A model generated the notes under the pieces. The model searched no databases and was not told where the DNA came from. It saw nothing but the letters and a program-made list of their open reading frames with translations. Below are positions 1 to 35,509 of a stretch of DNA of 64,000 nucleotides, one piece after another. The translations under genes were made by a program, and so were the position numbers. How positions within the stretch are numbered: position 1 is the first letter of the stretch; each line of letters starts with the position of its first letter. The DNA is from Scylla paramamosain (lineage: Eukaryota; Arthropoda; Malacostraca; Decapoda; Portunidae): contig NC_087183.1 in NCBI RefSeq assembly GCF_035594125.1, positions 11,493,368-11,557,367 on the forward strand, given 5' to 3'.

Positions 1-260
1 GTATTAGATAATGTTTGGAATGCAGGTTAATGTCATACACAATTATTGATTTTTGCAATGATTTTCATGATATTACGATCACCTGACAACATGGCTTGGC
101 AGTTAGAAATTTCAAAGTATATTTTAGTTTTGTGAAGAATTTTTATACTGGTGGTAGTAATCAGAATGAAGGCTCATGATACAATGAAGTATTTATTTAT
201 GATTTCTGACCGATTGGCCTTGAGTGGAATGATAAATACATTATTGTTTATCATTCTAAG

Positions 261-3200
261 AAACTGCTATTGGACCAAAAGACGGAGTTACTTGAGCTGC
301 GTCAGATTCAGGAGAAGGAAAGTTCTGCCCGTCAGTTGGACCGCTCATCCATGGAACGGCTGACTCAGGTGTGGCCCTCTGATTAAGTTTTATTTCTTAT
401 ATTACTTAATATATTTTTTTGCATTATCAGAGCAGTTAAATTGCAGTGGTACAGGAAAAAAAGCTTTGACACTTTTAACTCATCACCATCAGTTCAGGAG
501 AGCAGTGATGGAGTGACAATGATAGGGATATGACTGTCACAGAGTGGGGTGTCTTCACCTCATGTCCAGTAAACAATAAGTCATACTTACAGTGGTTTTG
601 GCAATGTCAGCAGGTGCTTGTGCTGCAGGTCCAGTCTCTGGGTTGTATTTTGTAACCCTAATGCTGCTACATTCTACTTTGTAATTTTCAGGAGGTGGAG
701 AAACAAAAACTGATGGTAGCAGAAATTAGTAGTGAAAAAACTAAATATGAAGACTTATTGAGGCACACAAAGTCAACTATGGAAAGACAGGTAAGTGGCT
801 TTAGCCACACAAATCAATTATTTCTCCAGTTATAAGTTGTCATTAGTGTTGTCTCTGGACATTAAAAGCATCGCCTTATTACAGGTAGAAGTGCTGGAAG
901 AACAAGTGTCCCACCACAAGGAAGAGGCTCAACAACTGATGGCTGAGAGAAATTCTTTACACAATGAATTTGAAAGTAATGGCATCTGTGCAGTTTATTA
1001 TTTGTAATTTTCTTATATCAAATATTTGTATATATTTCTTGATTTAAATCTGTCTCTTAAATTCTGCTTTATTTTAATATAATTGTAGATTGGTTTTTCT
1101 TTGTGGTGCTTCTATCTAGGTTATAAAGTGAGAGCTGCGAGTGTGCTGCGGCAAAAGAAGCGTCCATCAGAGGTCAGCGTGGAGGACCTGCAGTCAGAGA
1201 AAGACCAGCTTCAGTCTGAGTGTGCTGCTGCTCAGCTCAAACTGCAGCAGCTACAGTGAGTCACTATTAAGAGATGAACAGATTGACAAGTATTTAGAGA
1301 TTGTTTAATGTTGTACAACTTTTTACATGTGTAATTTTGATAAATTGCATGATTTACAAAATTTAAGAGACAGGAGATAAGCATAATTAATAATTTACAG
1401 AGAACAGAAGTTATGAGGGTGATGGTAAAGAATGTAAATACAAGAAATCTGAAAAGACTTACCTAGGTGGTGTGAAGCTGTAAAAAACTAAATGAAATTA
1501 TGAGAAAATTAAGTTGACTAATTTTCTTTGTAAATATTGTAAGAAATAAGATGCCAATAATGTATTTCCTCTTTGGAAATTTTCAGATCTGACTTTTCTG
1601 CTATTAAGGCTGAGAACAGCTTCCTGCAGTCTGAAAAAGAGGGAATGTCCAGACAGTTAGTTTCACTATCAGAGGACTTGACCAGGAAGGAGAAATTTTA
1701 CCAACAGAAAATGTCAAATCTTGAAAGTAAGATGGAAGCTGAGATTAAGGAATACCAGTCAGTCATATCCAACCTGTCTGCCCAGAATGAAACACAGAAT
1801 TTGAACTTTAAGGTTTGTAGATGTCCTAATTACTAGGAAATGGAAGCATATGATTTTCTTAGTTTATATTAATATTTATGAAAGTTTTACTATGCATGCA
1901 TATCAGCAACAGAGTTTGCTTCTGGTATTTATTGATAACATTCATGTCATTGTCTTAGAAAGCTTTTATATAGTTATTTTTTCTTTACTTTTGACACTTT
2001 GTGCTCTGACACTGCATTTCATTTCCCACAGAAACAGTTTGAAAGTCTGAGGCAGACTCATAGTCGTGAGGTAGAGGAACTCAGTGCCAAGCTGGAGGAG
2101 GCTGAGGAGAAACTGTGGAACCAGAAGAACTCTGTTAGTGGGTCAGCACCAGTGGTTACTGCCAGTCTAACCCCTGGAGCCCCACCTGCCCTTCCACAGT
2201 CTCTTCGGCCTGAGGTGGAGCATGTAGCTGGTGCAGCACCCAGTGGTCTGACCCACCGCCGCCAACCCAGCCATGGATATGAGGAGTCCAGGATTGATGT
2301 CTCCAACATGGTCAGAGAGGAAGGGGAGGTTTGTCTCAGCTTGCTTGAGCCATGTGGTGAAGCTGTTAGAGAGTGACAACAGAAATATTCTAAGTTCTTA
2401 GGAAAATTGGGAATATATGGCAGTAATTCATGAATGCTGAGAATCCTTGCTAAGAATTGTGGCATTATTTGAAAAATGTATTATATTGTGTACATCAGCT
2501 CTCAACCCAACCAGCTCAACCAGCTCAACTAGCCATTGAGCACTTATTGCCAATATAACCAAGGTGCAAATCTGGGGTTGTAAAGTTTGGGGTTGCTGTG
2601 GCAAATATAGACTCTGTATGTTTCCAACTATCATTCACTGTGGTGGTCAGCTGCTGCCCTCCTGAACCCCATCATAACCATCCCAGTAGGGATATATGGT
2701 GTCTGGTTCTTTATTGATTAATTAATTGATTGATTGATACTTGTTACAAAGTCAGAATGAGGAATTTGTCCTTGGAGGGAGTTCTATGAAACATTCACAG
2801 TATTGTCATTATTGGCATCATTTGATTGTCTGATGAGATGTGGGGTTTAGAAAAAATGCAATTAGAAGCTGCATTATGTGTGTGTGTCAGGTCAAATATA
2901 GAGATCCTCATGTATCAGCTCATCAGTCATGCAGATTCTCAACTCACAGCAACGTCGTGATATAATTTAATCCAAGAGAAAAAACTTTCATGGTGTATTC
3001 TTCAAGACACTTCATTTATTTTGGCATAGTGTTCAGTTCATAATAGAAAAACTTTTATGGGGAGCACCACATTATTATAAGATGAAGGCAGGGTAGTCAG
3101 AAAAGAGGAAAAAAGGTTGGAAGAGATGACTTACAAAATATGAAGCATACATCAAGCTTGTCATGGGAGGCTTGTGTGGTGAGGAAATGTGCACGGCTTA

Positions 3201-4820
3201 ACTTAAATATGTAATGGTTGCATGTATTATTTTTAAGATTTTCTTTGATTTCATTAACAGTGAGTTCCTTTCATGACTATTCTGTAGGGTTCTGAGTGGG
3301 TAGAGCCAGTGCAGAGATCTCCAGGTAAAGGTGGGAACTATAGCCCTCCACCTTTAGAGCAGCTGATTAGTTCCCCATTACCTCCTGCCCCATCACTCCC
3401 CCAAGATGACCAGCTGAGCATCACCAGTGCTGCCACAGATGCAGCTAATAGGGAGCTGACCAGGCTAGAAGCTAAGGTAATAAGTGAAGAAGCAAAGGTA
3501 GATAACAGTAAGGGTGTGGTGGAGAGAAAAAAAATATATGATGTCATCTTGAGGATAGCCTAAAATAGTATATCTCTAGGTTGAATTTTGGGAAGACATA
3601 ATAAAAAATTACTTCTTTAATTTACCTCTGAGATGATATATGACATAAAAATTTCTGTCCTGTATTTGACATTTATCATAATCTGTTGTGAAAAAAATGA
3701 GTATATTTCAGGTAAATGCTGCAGAGATGAGGATCACACAGCTGACCTCTTTGCTGCATGAGTCTGAGGCAGAGAATGCTAAGCTCTCCCAGCTATCTGA
3801 TGCCCTTAAGGAAGAGATCAGAAGGTCTGCCAGAAATGAGGACAGAGAAAAACACATGGAAAACATGGAATATATGAAGAATGTTATCCTCAAGGTAATC
3901 AGTTAATCTGTTACATCTTGTTTCCTGTCAATACACAATTTTTTTTTTATAAGTATATCAGTATTTAGTGTTGTTCTTATGTTTCCATAAAAGTAAATAA
4001 ATAAATTAATAAATAAATAAAGATCTGAAATGTAATGAGTGTTTGCTCTTATGCAGTTTTTGCTGCTGGGGAATGGAGAGGAGAGAAAACACCTAATCCC
4101 TGTGTTGAAGACAGTCCTGCAGCTTTCCCCTCAGGAGACCTCTCAACTGGAACACATTGCCACAGGTAAGACTTGGAGTTTTGATCTGTAGGAATGCTGA
4201 CATTTGATATTGGATAGATCTTTAAGCTTGTTACTGAACTAGAATTTGGTTATCCACATGTGTGCCAGAATAATTTTCAACATTTTACTTCAAACGTAAT
4301 GAAAAGCAGCTAGTACTTCTACCAGTACAATAATGAACATTAATGAATACATCACTAACAAACTTCATCTACCTATCCATTACTAAGTCTATACATATAT
4401 TATTTTTATAACTTTTATTTTTCTTTATTTATTTAATTAATTATTTATTTATTTTATTATTTATTTATTTATTTATTTATTTTATTTTATTTATTTATTT
4501 TTTTGCAAAATATGAAGAAACACATGTTTTTCATGTTATTGTTCTTCACATTGAATTTGTCATAGAATGTTGCTGTAATTGCTATATACTGGTATTCAAA
4601 CACTTGTTTAGTGATGTGCACTTAACAGCTGCAGATTTCATTTATACATGATGGGCTACTCACCCAGGTACTAGTTACAAATGCAGGAGCTTTGGTTTAT
4701 GTATCATGGCAGTATTGCACAAAATTCTCATGAGGATCTCTGTCATCAATAGGTGAGGAAGGTGATGGTGCAGGGAGAGGAGGATGGGGAAATTACCTTC
4801 ACCTGTGGTCAAGCCGATAG
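261..4820 (+). CDS. GCC2: GCC2/GCC185-like GRIP-domain golgin, C-terminal 501 residues (5' end outside window)
   Basis: Golgin of the trans-Golgi network; the family uses a C-terminal GRIP domain (binding Arl1/Rab GTPases) and a long coiled coil to tether endosome-derived vesicles. Ten exons read in phase: 261-368, 692-790, 885-975, 1120-1255, 1587-1812, 2032-2328, 3288-3476, 3712-3894, 4057-4165, 4753-4820 (tag stop). They sum to 502 codons. The first five exons encode charged heptad-rich coiled coil; exons 6-7 encode a Pro/Ser-rich linker containing REEGEGSEW and PPLEQLISSP, matching the EREEGEG and LEQLL stretches I recall before the GRIP domain of human GCC2. Exons 8-10 encode the GRIP domain (NMEYMKNVILK then PVLKTVLQLSPQE) and a tail ending GWGNYLHLWSSR, which resembles GCC2 and not GCC1. 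The last exon is only 68 nt and closes the frame exactly. Bases 1-260 look like intron; introns hold nothing recognisable. Confidence 0.88.
4418..4502. repeat. AT-rich TTTA-type low-complexity tract
   Basis: Run of TTTA/TTTTA units in the last intron of the GCC2-like gene. Simple sequence only. Confidence 0.8.
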
Positions 4821-6006
4821 TTCCTGTTGTCCAATCTTCCTGGGCAGAGAAGCAGAGATTGACGAAGTGTGATATTTGGTGATAATACAGTGATTGGGCA
4901 GCACTTGGATCCCCAGTAGTTGGAGCTGTGGTGCCTCTGGAAGTTGAAAATGCCCATACGAGTATGTAGGTACATCAACCTACCTTCCTTCATACCTGTT
5001 CTGTCCAAGGTGTGAGGTGATGGTACATTACATTTGATATACAGGTAGCACCTTTACACTCAGATTCACAGGTGTTTGTATCTCCAACTCTCTGATAACT
5101 AGTAGTGTACTTGTGGCCTCCCTGTTGACAAACAGTGTCCAGTCATGCTCATTGTCAGAAGAGAAACATTCCTGTTGCCTGCAAGTTTGTGGGTAATTCC
5201 ATTTTTTTTGTGATGACCTTGAGTTTCTGAGTATTATAATAGATGAGAGGAGACTACAAGATTAAAGTAGTAGTAATAGTTCAGTAGAAATCTTGTGTTA
5301 TCCCATCATCCATTCATGCAGAAACACATTGGTCTTTACAGACTTAGTTTGATATTTTTCTGCTTCACCTAGCAGCAAAATGAATTTTTCTTATAGAAGA
5401 GGAGACACTGCCAACCTTTCCACTCTCCAGGTAGTGATGGGATCCTTAGGTGTGGTGCTTGTTTGCTTCTTGAGATGCAGTGATTCTCTTAGTCAAGGGT
5501 TAAGAAATGGCTGTCAAATAAGAAATATTTCCTGCCTTGTAAATTTTGAATAGGCAAGTTTGTGTTCAGGACATTTACATATATCTTAGCTGCCTTCCTT
5601 TATTTGGTTAACTATCTGGATGCTATTACTCTTGTAAAAAGGGATATAGATCCTATCTTCACATCCACTTTTACAGAAATATTTGATATTCACAAGATTT
5701 TCCATTTACAGTTGCATCTATTTGATTATTAATGTTTAAGTGACATTGAAAGGCAATCCATCCCTGTATAGAATGTAAAACTTTGAGGCCAAAGAGAGAG
5801 AGAGAGAGAGAGAGAGAGGCTGTAGATAACTGTACAAAATATTTGTCGGGGAAAAAATGTACATTTTATTGCAGTGTTTGCAGCAATTTTATATAATATA
5901 TTTATTAATCAACTTATTTGCGTGAGTTTCTTTGGTCAGATTAATGGATTGCCTCTAGTAAACTGCTGCTGAATAGCGAGAAACGACTGAATAAATAAAT
6001 AAATAG

Positions 6007-6109
<103 letters not shown>

Positions 6110-6400
6110 CGAATGTACGTCGTGTGCGAACCCGCATGTAATTGCCAAGCAGCAAGCAGTTTGCTTTCAAGAAAGAGATAGGACCAACACCTTATGCTTA
6201 AACACACACACACACACACACACATTGTTCGTCTTCTTAATGATGATAGCTTTCCTAGCGTGCTCAAAGATCGCCAAAGTGAGCAGTTACTGTCTACGAG
6301 CAAAATCTCGACCTTAGCATAGGGCAGGCTATAAAATGTAGTGTCTGAGCCCTCATCGCGAGGGTTAAAGCCAGTGATCATGAAACGAGCACGTGACAGT

Positions 6401-6403
<3 letters not shown>

Positions 6404-6431
<28 letters not shown>
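6404..6431. repeat. (CA)n microsatellite
   Basis: About 14 CA units; a shorter one (6202-6224) lies 180 bp upstream. Confidence 0.95.
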
Positions 6432-7280
6432 GAAAAGTATTGGTGTGAGACAGTGATGTTTATATATCTGTATGACGCATCCTGTAGTTATGGTTATGTA
6501 ACGTGTAAGAAAGTCGGGTTGTATTATGTAAATGCGCTTATCTGGAAAATTACCTTGCACAATAAAGTTGATACAATATAATGGTGTTTTAGTGTGAGAA
6601 AGTTTGTCCCTTTGTTTGGGCAGAGATAATGCAACAGTTAGGTACAATCAAATAACTTTTGGCACTGTTACAAGCTACGCAGACAGCGAATAGTATTAAT
6701 TTTTAAGTAATCAGCCTCACGGAAATGTATACAAGTAAAAAATAATGAGTAAGTAATCGATAGGAAGTAGCTAGGTAGCATACGTAAGCATCTGCATGGC
6801 ACGTTAGGCTATAAGTTAGGGCCCACTGCCCAAGGACAAAATAGTAGTAATGACTACTGCGGTGTGCGTTGCTGCTATTTGCTTGGCAAAGATCGTGATT
6901 ACTGTAAAAGCAAGTGTGAATAGTCATGAAGGGGTCGATTGCCTGTATTTTCTAACATTTTCGTTAATATTCCCAAACGAACAAGATGTATGATGTAATC
7001 AGGGTTTTAATGTAATAGTGACTCGTCTTCTCTGAAAATGTCAAGAGTTAATGAAAATTCGAATGCTCATGGGAGACCGTATGTTGCATAATAGATTAAT
7101 ATCTACTTGTAATATTATGTAAGAATCATCTTATTATATTGTATCACTGTGTTATTACAGATAGGAACAATTATTATATTATGGTCCGCAGATGGAGATA
7201 GTCCATGGTAGGAGTGAGGGGGTGGCGGGGCCTAGAGGACAGGCTGGTTCAGTCAAGGCTGGAGGCTCAGTCCTGCCACA

Positions 7281-20840
<13,560 letters not shown>

Positions 20841-21639
20841 CTAGAGGAGAACCAAGGGAAACCAAAAGTCCTGTGAACAGCTGAGTGGTGGAGGGCATGC
20901 GAGTCATGCAGTATGTCATGAAGTGTAGCATTGTTATGGTAAAGCTATTCTTGGATACAATATTTTTATGAATGTGATGCACAGCATCCTAGATAAAAAT
21001 GTATGAAACTTGTTTGTGATGGGGATTGAACAAAGGATTAACTTGATTCACTGTTGGATAGTGAAGTAAAATGTTTCCTTGCAAAATGGAATTTGCATGG
21101 GAAAAATAATTGTTTAAGATAAAAATATCTTTATTTCACTGATCAAATAAATGGAACTAACTATATTTTACACATAAGAATTACATTAACATTGTTACAT
21201 TTATTTGGATCAGTGTTTGCTTGGGGTTATATTGGATAGTTCATAGGGTAAAATTATTATTCTGTCCATGGTTGATGGTATTGTCCTACAAAATCTGCAG
21301 AATGATGACATTTCAGACAAGCAAATGATATGGACTGCTGGCAGACCTGTGCAACTATGGTAAACTACATAGCTATGGTAATCTTATATTCTTTTCCTTT
21401 CCATCATATTAGATATTTAAAATCCTGTTATGACTAAACTTGGGCCACACAAGGCTTATTCCCACCTGTCAAATCATCTTCCCACATATGTTCATTCCTA
21501 ACTTCGTGTCATATTTATTTAATTTTCCCATTGATCAATGATGCACAACTAGAAACTTAGTTTCATGAAAGAATTCCTCATCTCAGTGACATGCTAACTT
21601 AACATATCCAATTTTTATTGTAATGGCCCAAACCTGAAA

Positions 21640-21775
21640 GCCTTGCAATCCTACCAGAGCATGGGATACTCCTGTTGCACAATTAGTTACTTGACAAGCT
21701 TCCATGTTTGGGTTCAGGATTTGATTCCTGACATGTCACCTTTATCTTGAAACCCAGATTTATTTGAGCTTCCAG
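21640..21775 (+). mobile_element. SINE-like copy A (possible tRNA-derived head)
   Basis: Contains a B-box-like GGATTTGATTCC (about 21718-21729) followed by GTCACCTTT..CTTGAAACCCAGATTTATTT. The region matches the reverse complement of 22411-22560. A tRNA origin is suggested only by the B-box-like motif. Confidence 0.45.
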
Positions 21776-22410
21776 ATCTTAGTCATTTTGTATTTCACTG
21801 CACTGAGTGTATTATATGTGGGTGTGGTATAGTTTAAGGCACAAGTAGGAAGTTTGAGGCAATACACTGGTAGCAGCAACATTTAACTGGTGTCTGGTGG
21901 CCACAGGAAAGAAAATACAACTGGTGGTAAAGAACAGAGACCCCTATTAGGTAATATACATATGGTTTAATATGTTTCTGTATATCTGGACGGGGATATC
22001 CCATTCCATGTTCTCAGATGAAGCTTGCTCTAATAAAAGATTTAAGTCAGTATATTCATAGTAAAATGGAAACTGAAACAAAAAATTGATCAGAATGGAG
22101 GGAGCAAGCTCAGTGACAGTACAATCACAGCTGACCAAAAAAATCAACTGTGGTGATCATCTTGGCATGATCAGTAGTCTTGGTCTCATGTTTCCTGTGG
22201 GTCATGTCAAGGGTTTGGTCCTTTGGTCTGGAAAAGGCCTCTCATGGCTGGATTTGTCCTGCTTTCAGATAAATCTCTCAGTATTTCAGTGAAGTCCTGA
22301 AGGGACATAACAGTGGTAGCAGCAGTAAAGATCTCATCACTTCTGCCTCAAACATATATCATCTCAGACTAGACCATAACTACATCACACTCGAGCATAT
22401 TGAAATACTG

Positions 22411-22560
22411 AGCTAGTTATATGAGAGCTTGAAATAAATCTGAGGTTTGGGAGAAAGGTGTCGTATTGAATTAAACCTGAGACCTGAGCACATAAGCCTG
22501 CCAGCTTACTAATTTAGCAATGTGTGCACCTCATAGTCAGGCAGGCTCAGGTTTCTGTGT
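22411..22560 (-). mobile_element. SINE-like copy B
   Basis: On the minus strand reads TCAGGTTTAATTCAATACG then ACACCTTTCTCCCAAACC then AGATTTATTTCAAGCTC, parallel to copy A. Diverged, no target duplication identified. Confidence 0.45.
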
Positions 22561-25500
22561 TTGGGTTATTAGTATGCCCTGTATCAAAGCAGGTTTATCT
22601 TTTACTTCTTTATTTACTTCACAAGACAAGAAAATAACATTTGTTGTATTATAGTACCATATGGCTTACATTGGCGGGTGCATAACACTCCATGTATTTA
22701 CTTACTCATTCTTTCTTTTTAGGTGTAGATATGATAAGTGGAATTTCTGTGCTTGGTTTGCCATCATTTTGCCTATCCTGAAGGAATTCGTTTTATTTGT
22801 AGATGTAGGTACTGTCTTCAGAGACGTAGGTAAGATAATCAGATATCATCATTTAACACACATACTGTATCCTATGATAAGAGAAAGAAAAAATCAGTTA
22901 TAGACTTGCAACAAAGTCACCTCTTCTTCAAGAGATTGGTTTCATCAGTTGATGTAACTCCCAGATCCTTTCTGACAAGTTAGGTATCAGATTTATTGCA
23001 TTTTTCTTTTTTCAACCCACTTTTTATTGCCTAAAGCCAATTGTTAAACCATGCTTAGGGTGGCATCCAAGAATAAATGCCAGAACCAAAGAATATACCC
23101 AAGGGCAAACTCATTTTAGTGATAAGGGATAGAGAAATATTTTAGTACATAATTACTGTCACCATTCTGCAGGTCTTGTAGGACCCAGTAATGACGAAAT
23201 GTACTGCATAGGTTGTTCTAAAGGATATATGCACATGACAAGAGCACATCTAGTGTTATGTACAGGTTATGTGTGCAACATATCGTGACATACTATATCA
23301 TGGTACCATGTTTTACAGTGACTTTGGTGTCTTCTTGGATTATTCCTATGTACAGTTTCTGATGCATTCCCAACTCTACATACTGAGATTTAATTTATTG
23401 TACGAGATGTAGAGTGACTAGTTATAGGATTGTGTGTTCCTCATTCTGTCCATTGTGAAAATGAGTTGAAACAAGATGATGTAATAGTACTTACTTTACT
23501 TGATCATGTGGGAGAAAGAGTGCCATTAGATGAAATATCAGTATCTTGGGGACATCTGCCAGTCTCTGCCTTAAGCCTTAAACTTTCAATAACTGAAATT
23601 TACTCCAGTTCACAACTTCATCATAGTGCATAATCTTTATATAAAGAGGGCACATTTAGGAAACAGATTCACAAAATACATGAAATATTTTGATACAATA
23701 CAAAGTGTCACATTATCACAGGATCCCTTAGATGTAGGATTATGTAGGATGCAGTTCAGTAGAGGTTGAAAAGACTCAAGGTAGGTAAGTATTTATGCCC
23801 AACGATGTATTTTGATACAAAAACGCTTGTTATACCAAGGCACTAAAGTGTAAGCTGTAGCATAGGGAACAGAGAATGTTTTCATGGATGTTTTTCAAAT
23901 GACATAACTGTGATGTGTAAAGATTAGCATTTTCATATTTATGATGTACGTATACATAAAGATGCATTTCAAATACTGTTTCAAGTAAGACTTAGTATGT
24001 TGAATTCTCAGGACTACATTTATATTTAGTTTTTATTTATATATAATTATTTATTCTTTTCTAGAACAGATGAGAAAAAACATACAACTACAGTTTTTCT
24101 TTTTTACACACTAGTGTTTGCAAATTTAATGTGTCACCATTTCCTCCAGGGATTCCCTGGAAGGATGTAGGTGTCAAACATGGTGAAGGCAGTCAAAATG
24201 GGTATCATAGTTTGGCATTAATGTAATTCACTATTAATGTCATTTCTCCAAATAAGGGTGATACTGAAAAATAAGAAATGTTGAACATGTGACAGGTTTA
24301 GTAATGTACTGTGTTCACTAGTCATTAACTCCTTCACTATAATGGCTGAAGCCTCATCCTTAGTGTTATTACTCCCTTTATAAGGCTAGAGAGGCAGTTT
24401 GTCTTGCTCTCCAATAGACCCAATGGCCTGACATGTATGGCTCTCCAGCTTAGAGCCACACTGCTCCTCTCCTTTTGTTGGGAAGTGAAATCATTAAATA
24501 ATTAAGGGATGTATTGTGGCAACACTACTCTTGGGTCACCAGATTGTACTGGCTGGCTGCTGTTCACCAATCTACGCATTTTCTGTTCATAATGGATCTT
24601 CCTGATGGCAGCAGCCAGGATTCAAGTTCTAAAAATGTATTGCTTGGCAGTCAAACCTTTGCATACATCACTGCCCTCCTTATCAATCCTTTGTAGTGAA
24701 GGAGTTAAATTGTTATGTGAGAGTGGTCAACCTACTCAAAGTATGTATGACTTAGGGGCTGTGTACAGTTTTAAATACTTGTAGAATAGTCTGAAATCTT
24801 TTGGTTCTTGGCCCCAAATGTGGATGGGTAATTATAATTATTGTGAAATAAAGTTTTGTATGTAAAGAAATTGTAGTTAATTATTTTTCTTCCTTCATTA
24901 TGTTGGGATGGACCATTTGAGGGTGTGCAGGACAACACTGCACCACCTTCATGATCAAGACTCTTACCTCTACAAGACATCACATTCACATAAGTTTACA
25001 GTTCTGCAATGAGTTTGCAGGTTTTCCTATTTTCTATATAGAATATGGTGCCAGTAATTTTGCAATTTAATGACAAACACAGTGATGATAATTTGGCACA
25101 CACTCACTAGCTGACTGGATTACATAAGATTGCCTTAATTTGAAACATGTGATGAATTTATTTTGTATTCCTGTTAAATTCTCATTCATTTATAAAATAC
25201 ATTATTTGTATTTGTGAAATGAGGTTTCTTTTAAATAAAGACAAGATAAAATTACAAAACTCAAGCCTATCAAAGGGTGCAATTATCACCAGGTAGCATT
25301 ACCATGTCTGCTTGTCCCCAGGTGGCAAAACTACTGTACCAGTTCATTCATAGTGAATAGAAGATATGGTGTGACAGGGATTAAATTGTCTCAATATAGC
25401 TAGTGACTTACTTTAATGACTGACTTCTTAGTTGTGAACAGAATACACTAATTATTATAATACTTACATTTTATAGGAATTATATCCCTCTGGAAAAGAT

Positions 25501-25813
25501 TCAAGCCATGACTACCATCCAGACTCTGCATCTTATCTCCTTATGGTGTTGGGCAAAACAAACTTTCTTGCATAATTCCATAGTTTTTTGTGGAAATGCT
25601 AAGCAGTAATTCAAGGATTTACTTTGACTAAACTTAACAGAAGAAATGAAGAAATTCATTATTCAAACCTTGGGAATACAATACCTTGATATACACTAAA
25701 TCCATTGGATCATAATTAACTTTGTTTCACAGCCAATATTTTATCAAATTCACAGCTAACTTAATTGAGTCAGGGGATATGCCGTCAGCATATGAGTGAA
25801 TATCTTACTGAGA

Positions 25814-29532
<3,719 letters not shown>

Positions 29533-29994
29533 ATATTTATATGTGTTTATTCATCTTATTTTCTTTTCACTCTTTCATGAATTCAGTGCAAGAATATTAT
29601 TTTGGCTAATTGAATGCACTATACCATATTTATTTGGATGCACTTATTATTATGAAACTTGTACTGAAACTTCAGAACATTTTATCGATTACCTAGTTTT
29701 AATGTGGTTGTTTCCGAACAAAAGAGTAAATATTTCAGTTGATATTCCAAACCTGAACAAATGCGTTTAACTTTAACTTTATGAGATCAATACAAATTAT
29801 GACATACACGATTGATAGTATGAAATTCACTATCCTGCCTGCATATGGAGAAACGTGCGAGGAAGTTTTATTAGGATGGCCTCGAATAGAGAGACACCAA
29901 CAGAGATGTGAAGTCTTTGTTCTGCTGTGGAATCATAAATATGAGGTTGATGATGTTAATGATGTTGTTGATGATGATGATGATGATGATGATA

Positions 29995-30053
<59 letters not shown>

Positions 30054-30545
30054 AGTATGCTATCTTTCATGACCACCTTATCAGAATACCAACAGAAATT
30101 AATATGAACAAGCTTTAGTCATGAACAATGGAGTAGGGGCTTTGGGACCCCATTAGGTAAGAAAAGGAAAAAAAATGACACAATAGAAAAGACTGTATGT
30201 ACAAGGTATTACGAAAAACGACTGAAGCAAACAAGGAAGCAGTGTACATAAAAAAAAACAATAAGAAATACAAAGAAAAATAGAATTACCACCAGACAAT
30301 GCAAAAATATACCAATGACCAGGAAAGAAGAAACTGATACCAGAAAAGACTGAAGAAACAAGATATTACGTGGAAGAGCAACTGAAACAAATTAGGAAGC
30401 TGTGCATATAAAGAAACAAAGCAACAATAAAAAAAATACAATACAGTAACACCATACAAGGCCAGACACCAAGCAAGCAGCAGCAAGTGGGCGCCGATAC
30501 AAAGACAAACACACCACCATTACTGGACTGAGCTGAGTAAACACG
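29533..30545. promoter_or_regulatory. Divergent intergenic region between Mecr (-) and Vbp1 (+)
   Basis: About 1 kb between two start codons that point apart, so it must hold both promoters. It contains a (GAT)n run at 29968-30053 and a diverged direct duplication of about 80-100 bp (from about 30189 and about 30345). The Vbp1 start is preceded by GGACTGAGCTGAGTAAACACG. No core element can be assigned with confidence. Confidence 0.45.
29968..30053. repeat. (GAT)n trinucleotide repeat
   Basis: About 28 GAT/AAT units; a poly-Asp open frame through it is a repeat artefact, since it has no homology and lies between two divergent genes. Confidence 0.93.

Positions 30546-35509
<4,964 letters not shown>

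Larger units (their letters stand above)
20841..25813. other. Convergent intergenic region between Gpat4 and Mecr
   Basis: About 5 kb holding the 3' UTR of Gpat4 (+) and of Mecr (-). A polyadenylation signal AATAAA lies at 21146-21151, about 300 bp after the Gpat4 stop; another is near 24846. Two SINE-like copies in opposite orientation are at 21640-21775 and 22411-22560. No other coding exon was recognised; the longest open frames lack protein-like composition. Confidence 0.55.

Noticed and set aside
2058..2465. Long minus-strand frames opposite the GCC2 linker exon
   Set aside because: Antisense shadow of the Pro/Ser-rich coding exon.
22661..22903. 80-codon open frame with hydrophobic stretch near 22.7 kb
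   Set aside because: No recognisable family, no splice partners in phase, lies in a 3' flanking region.
29781..30107. Open frame with a long poly-Asp run
   Set aside because: Produced by the (GAT)n repeat between two divergent genes; no homology or splice context.
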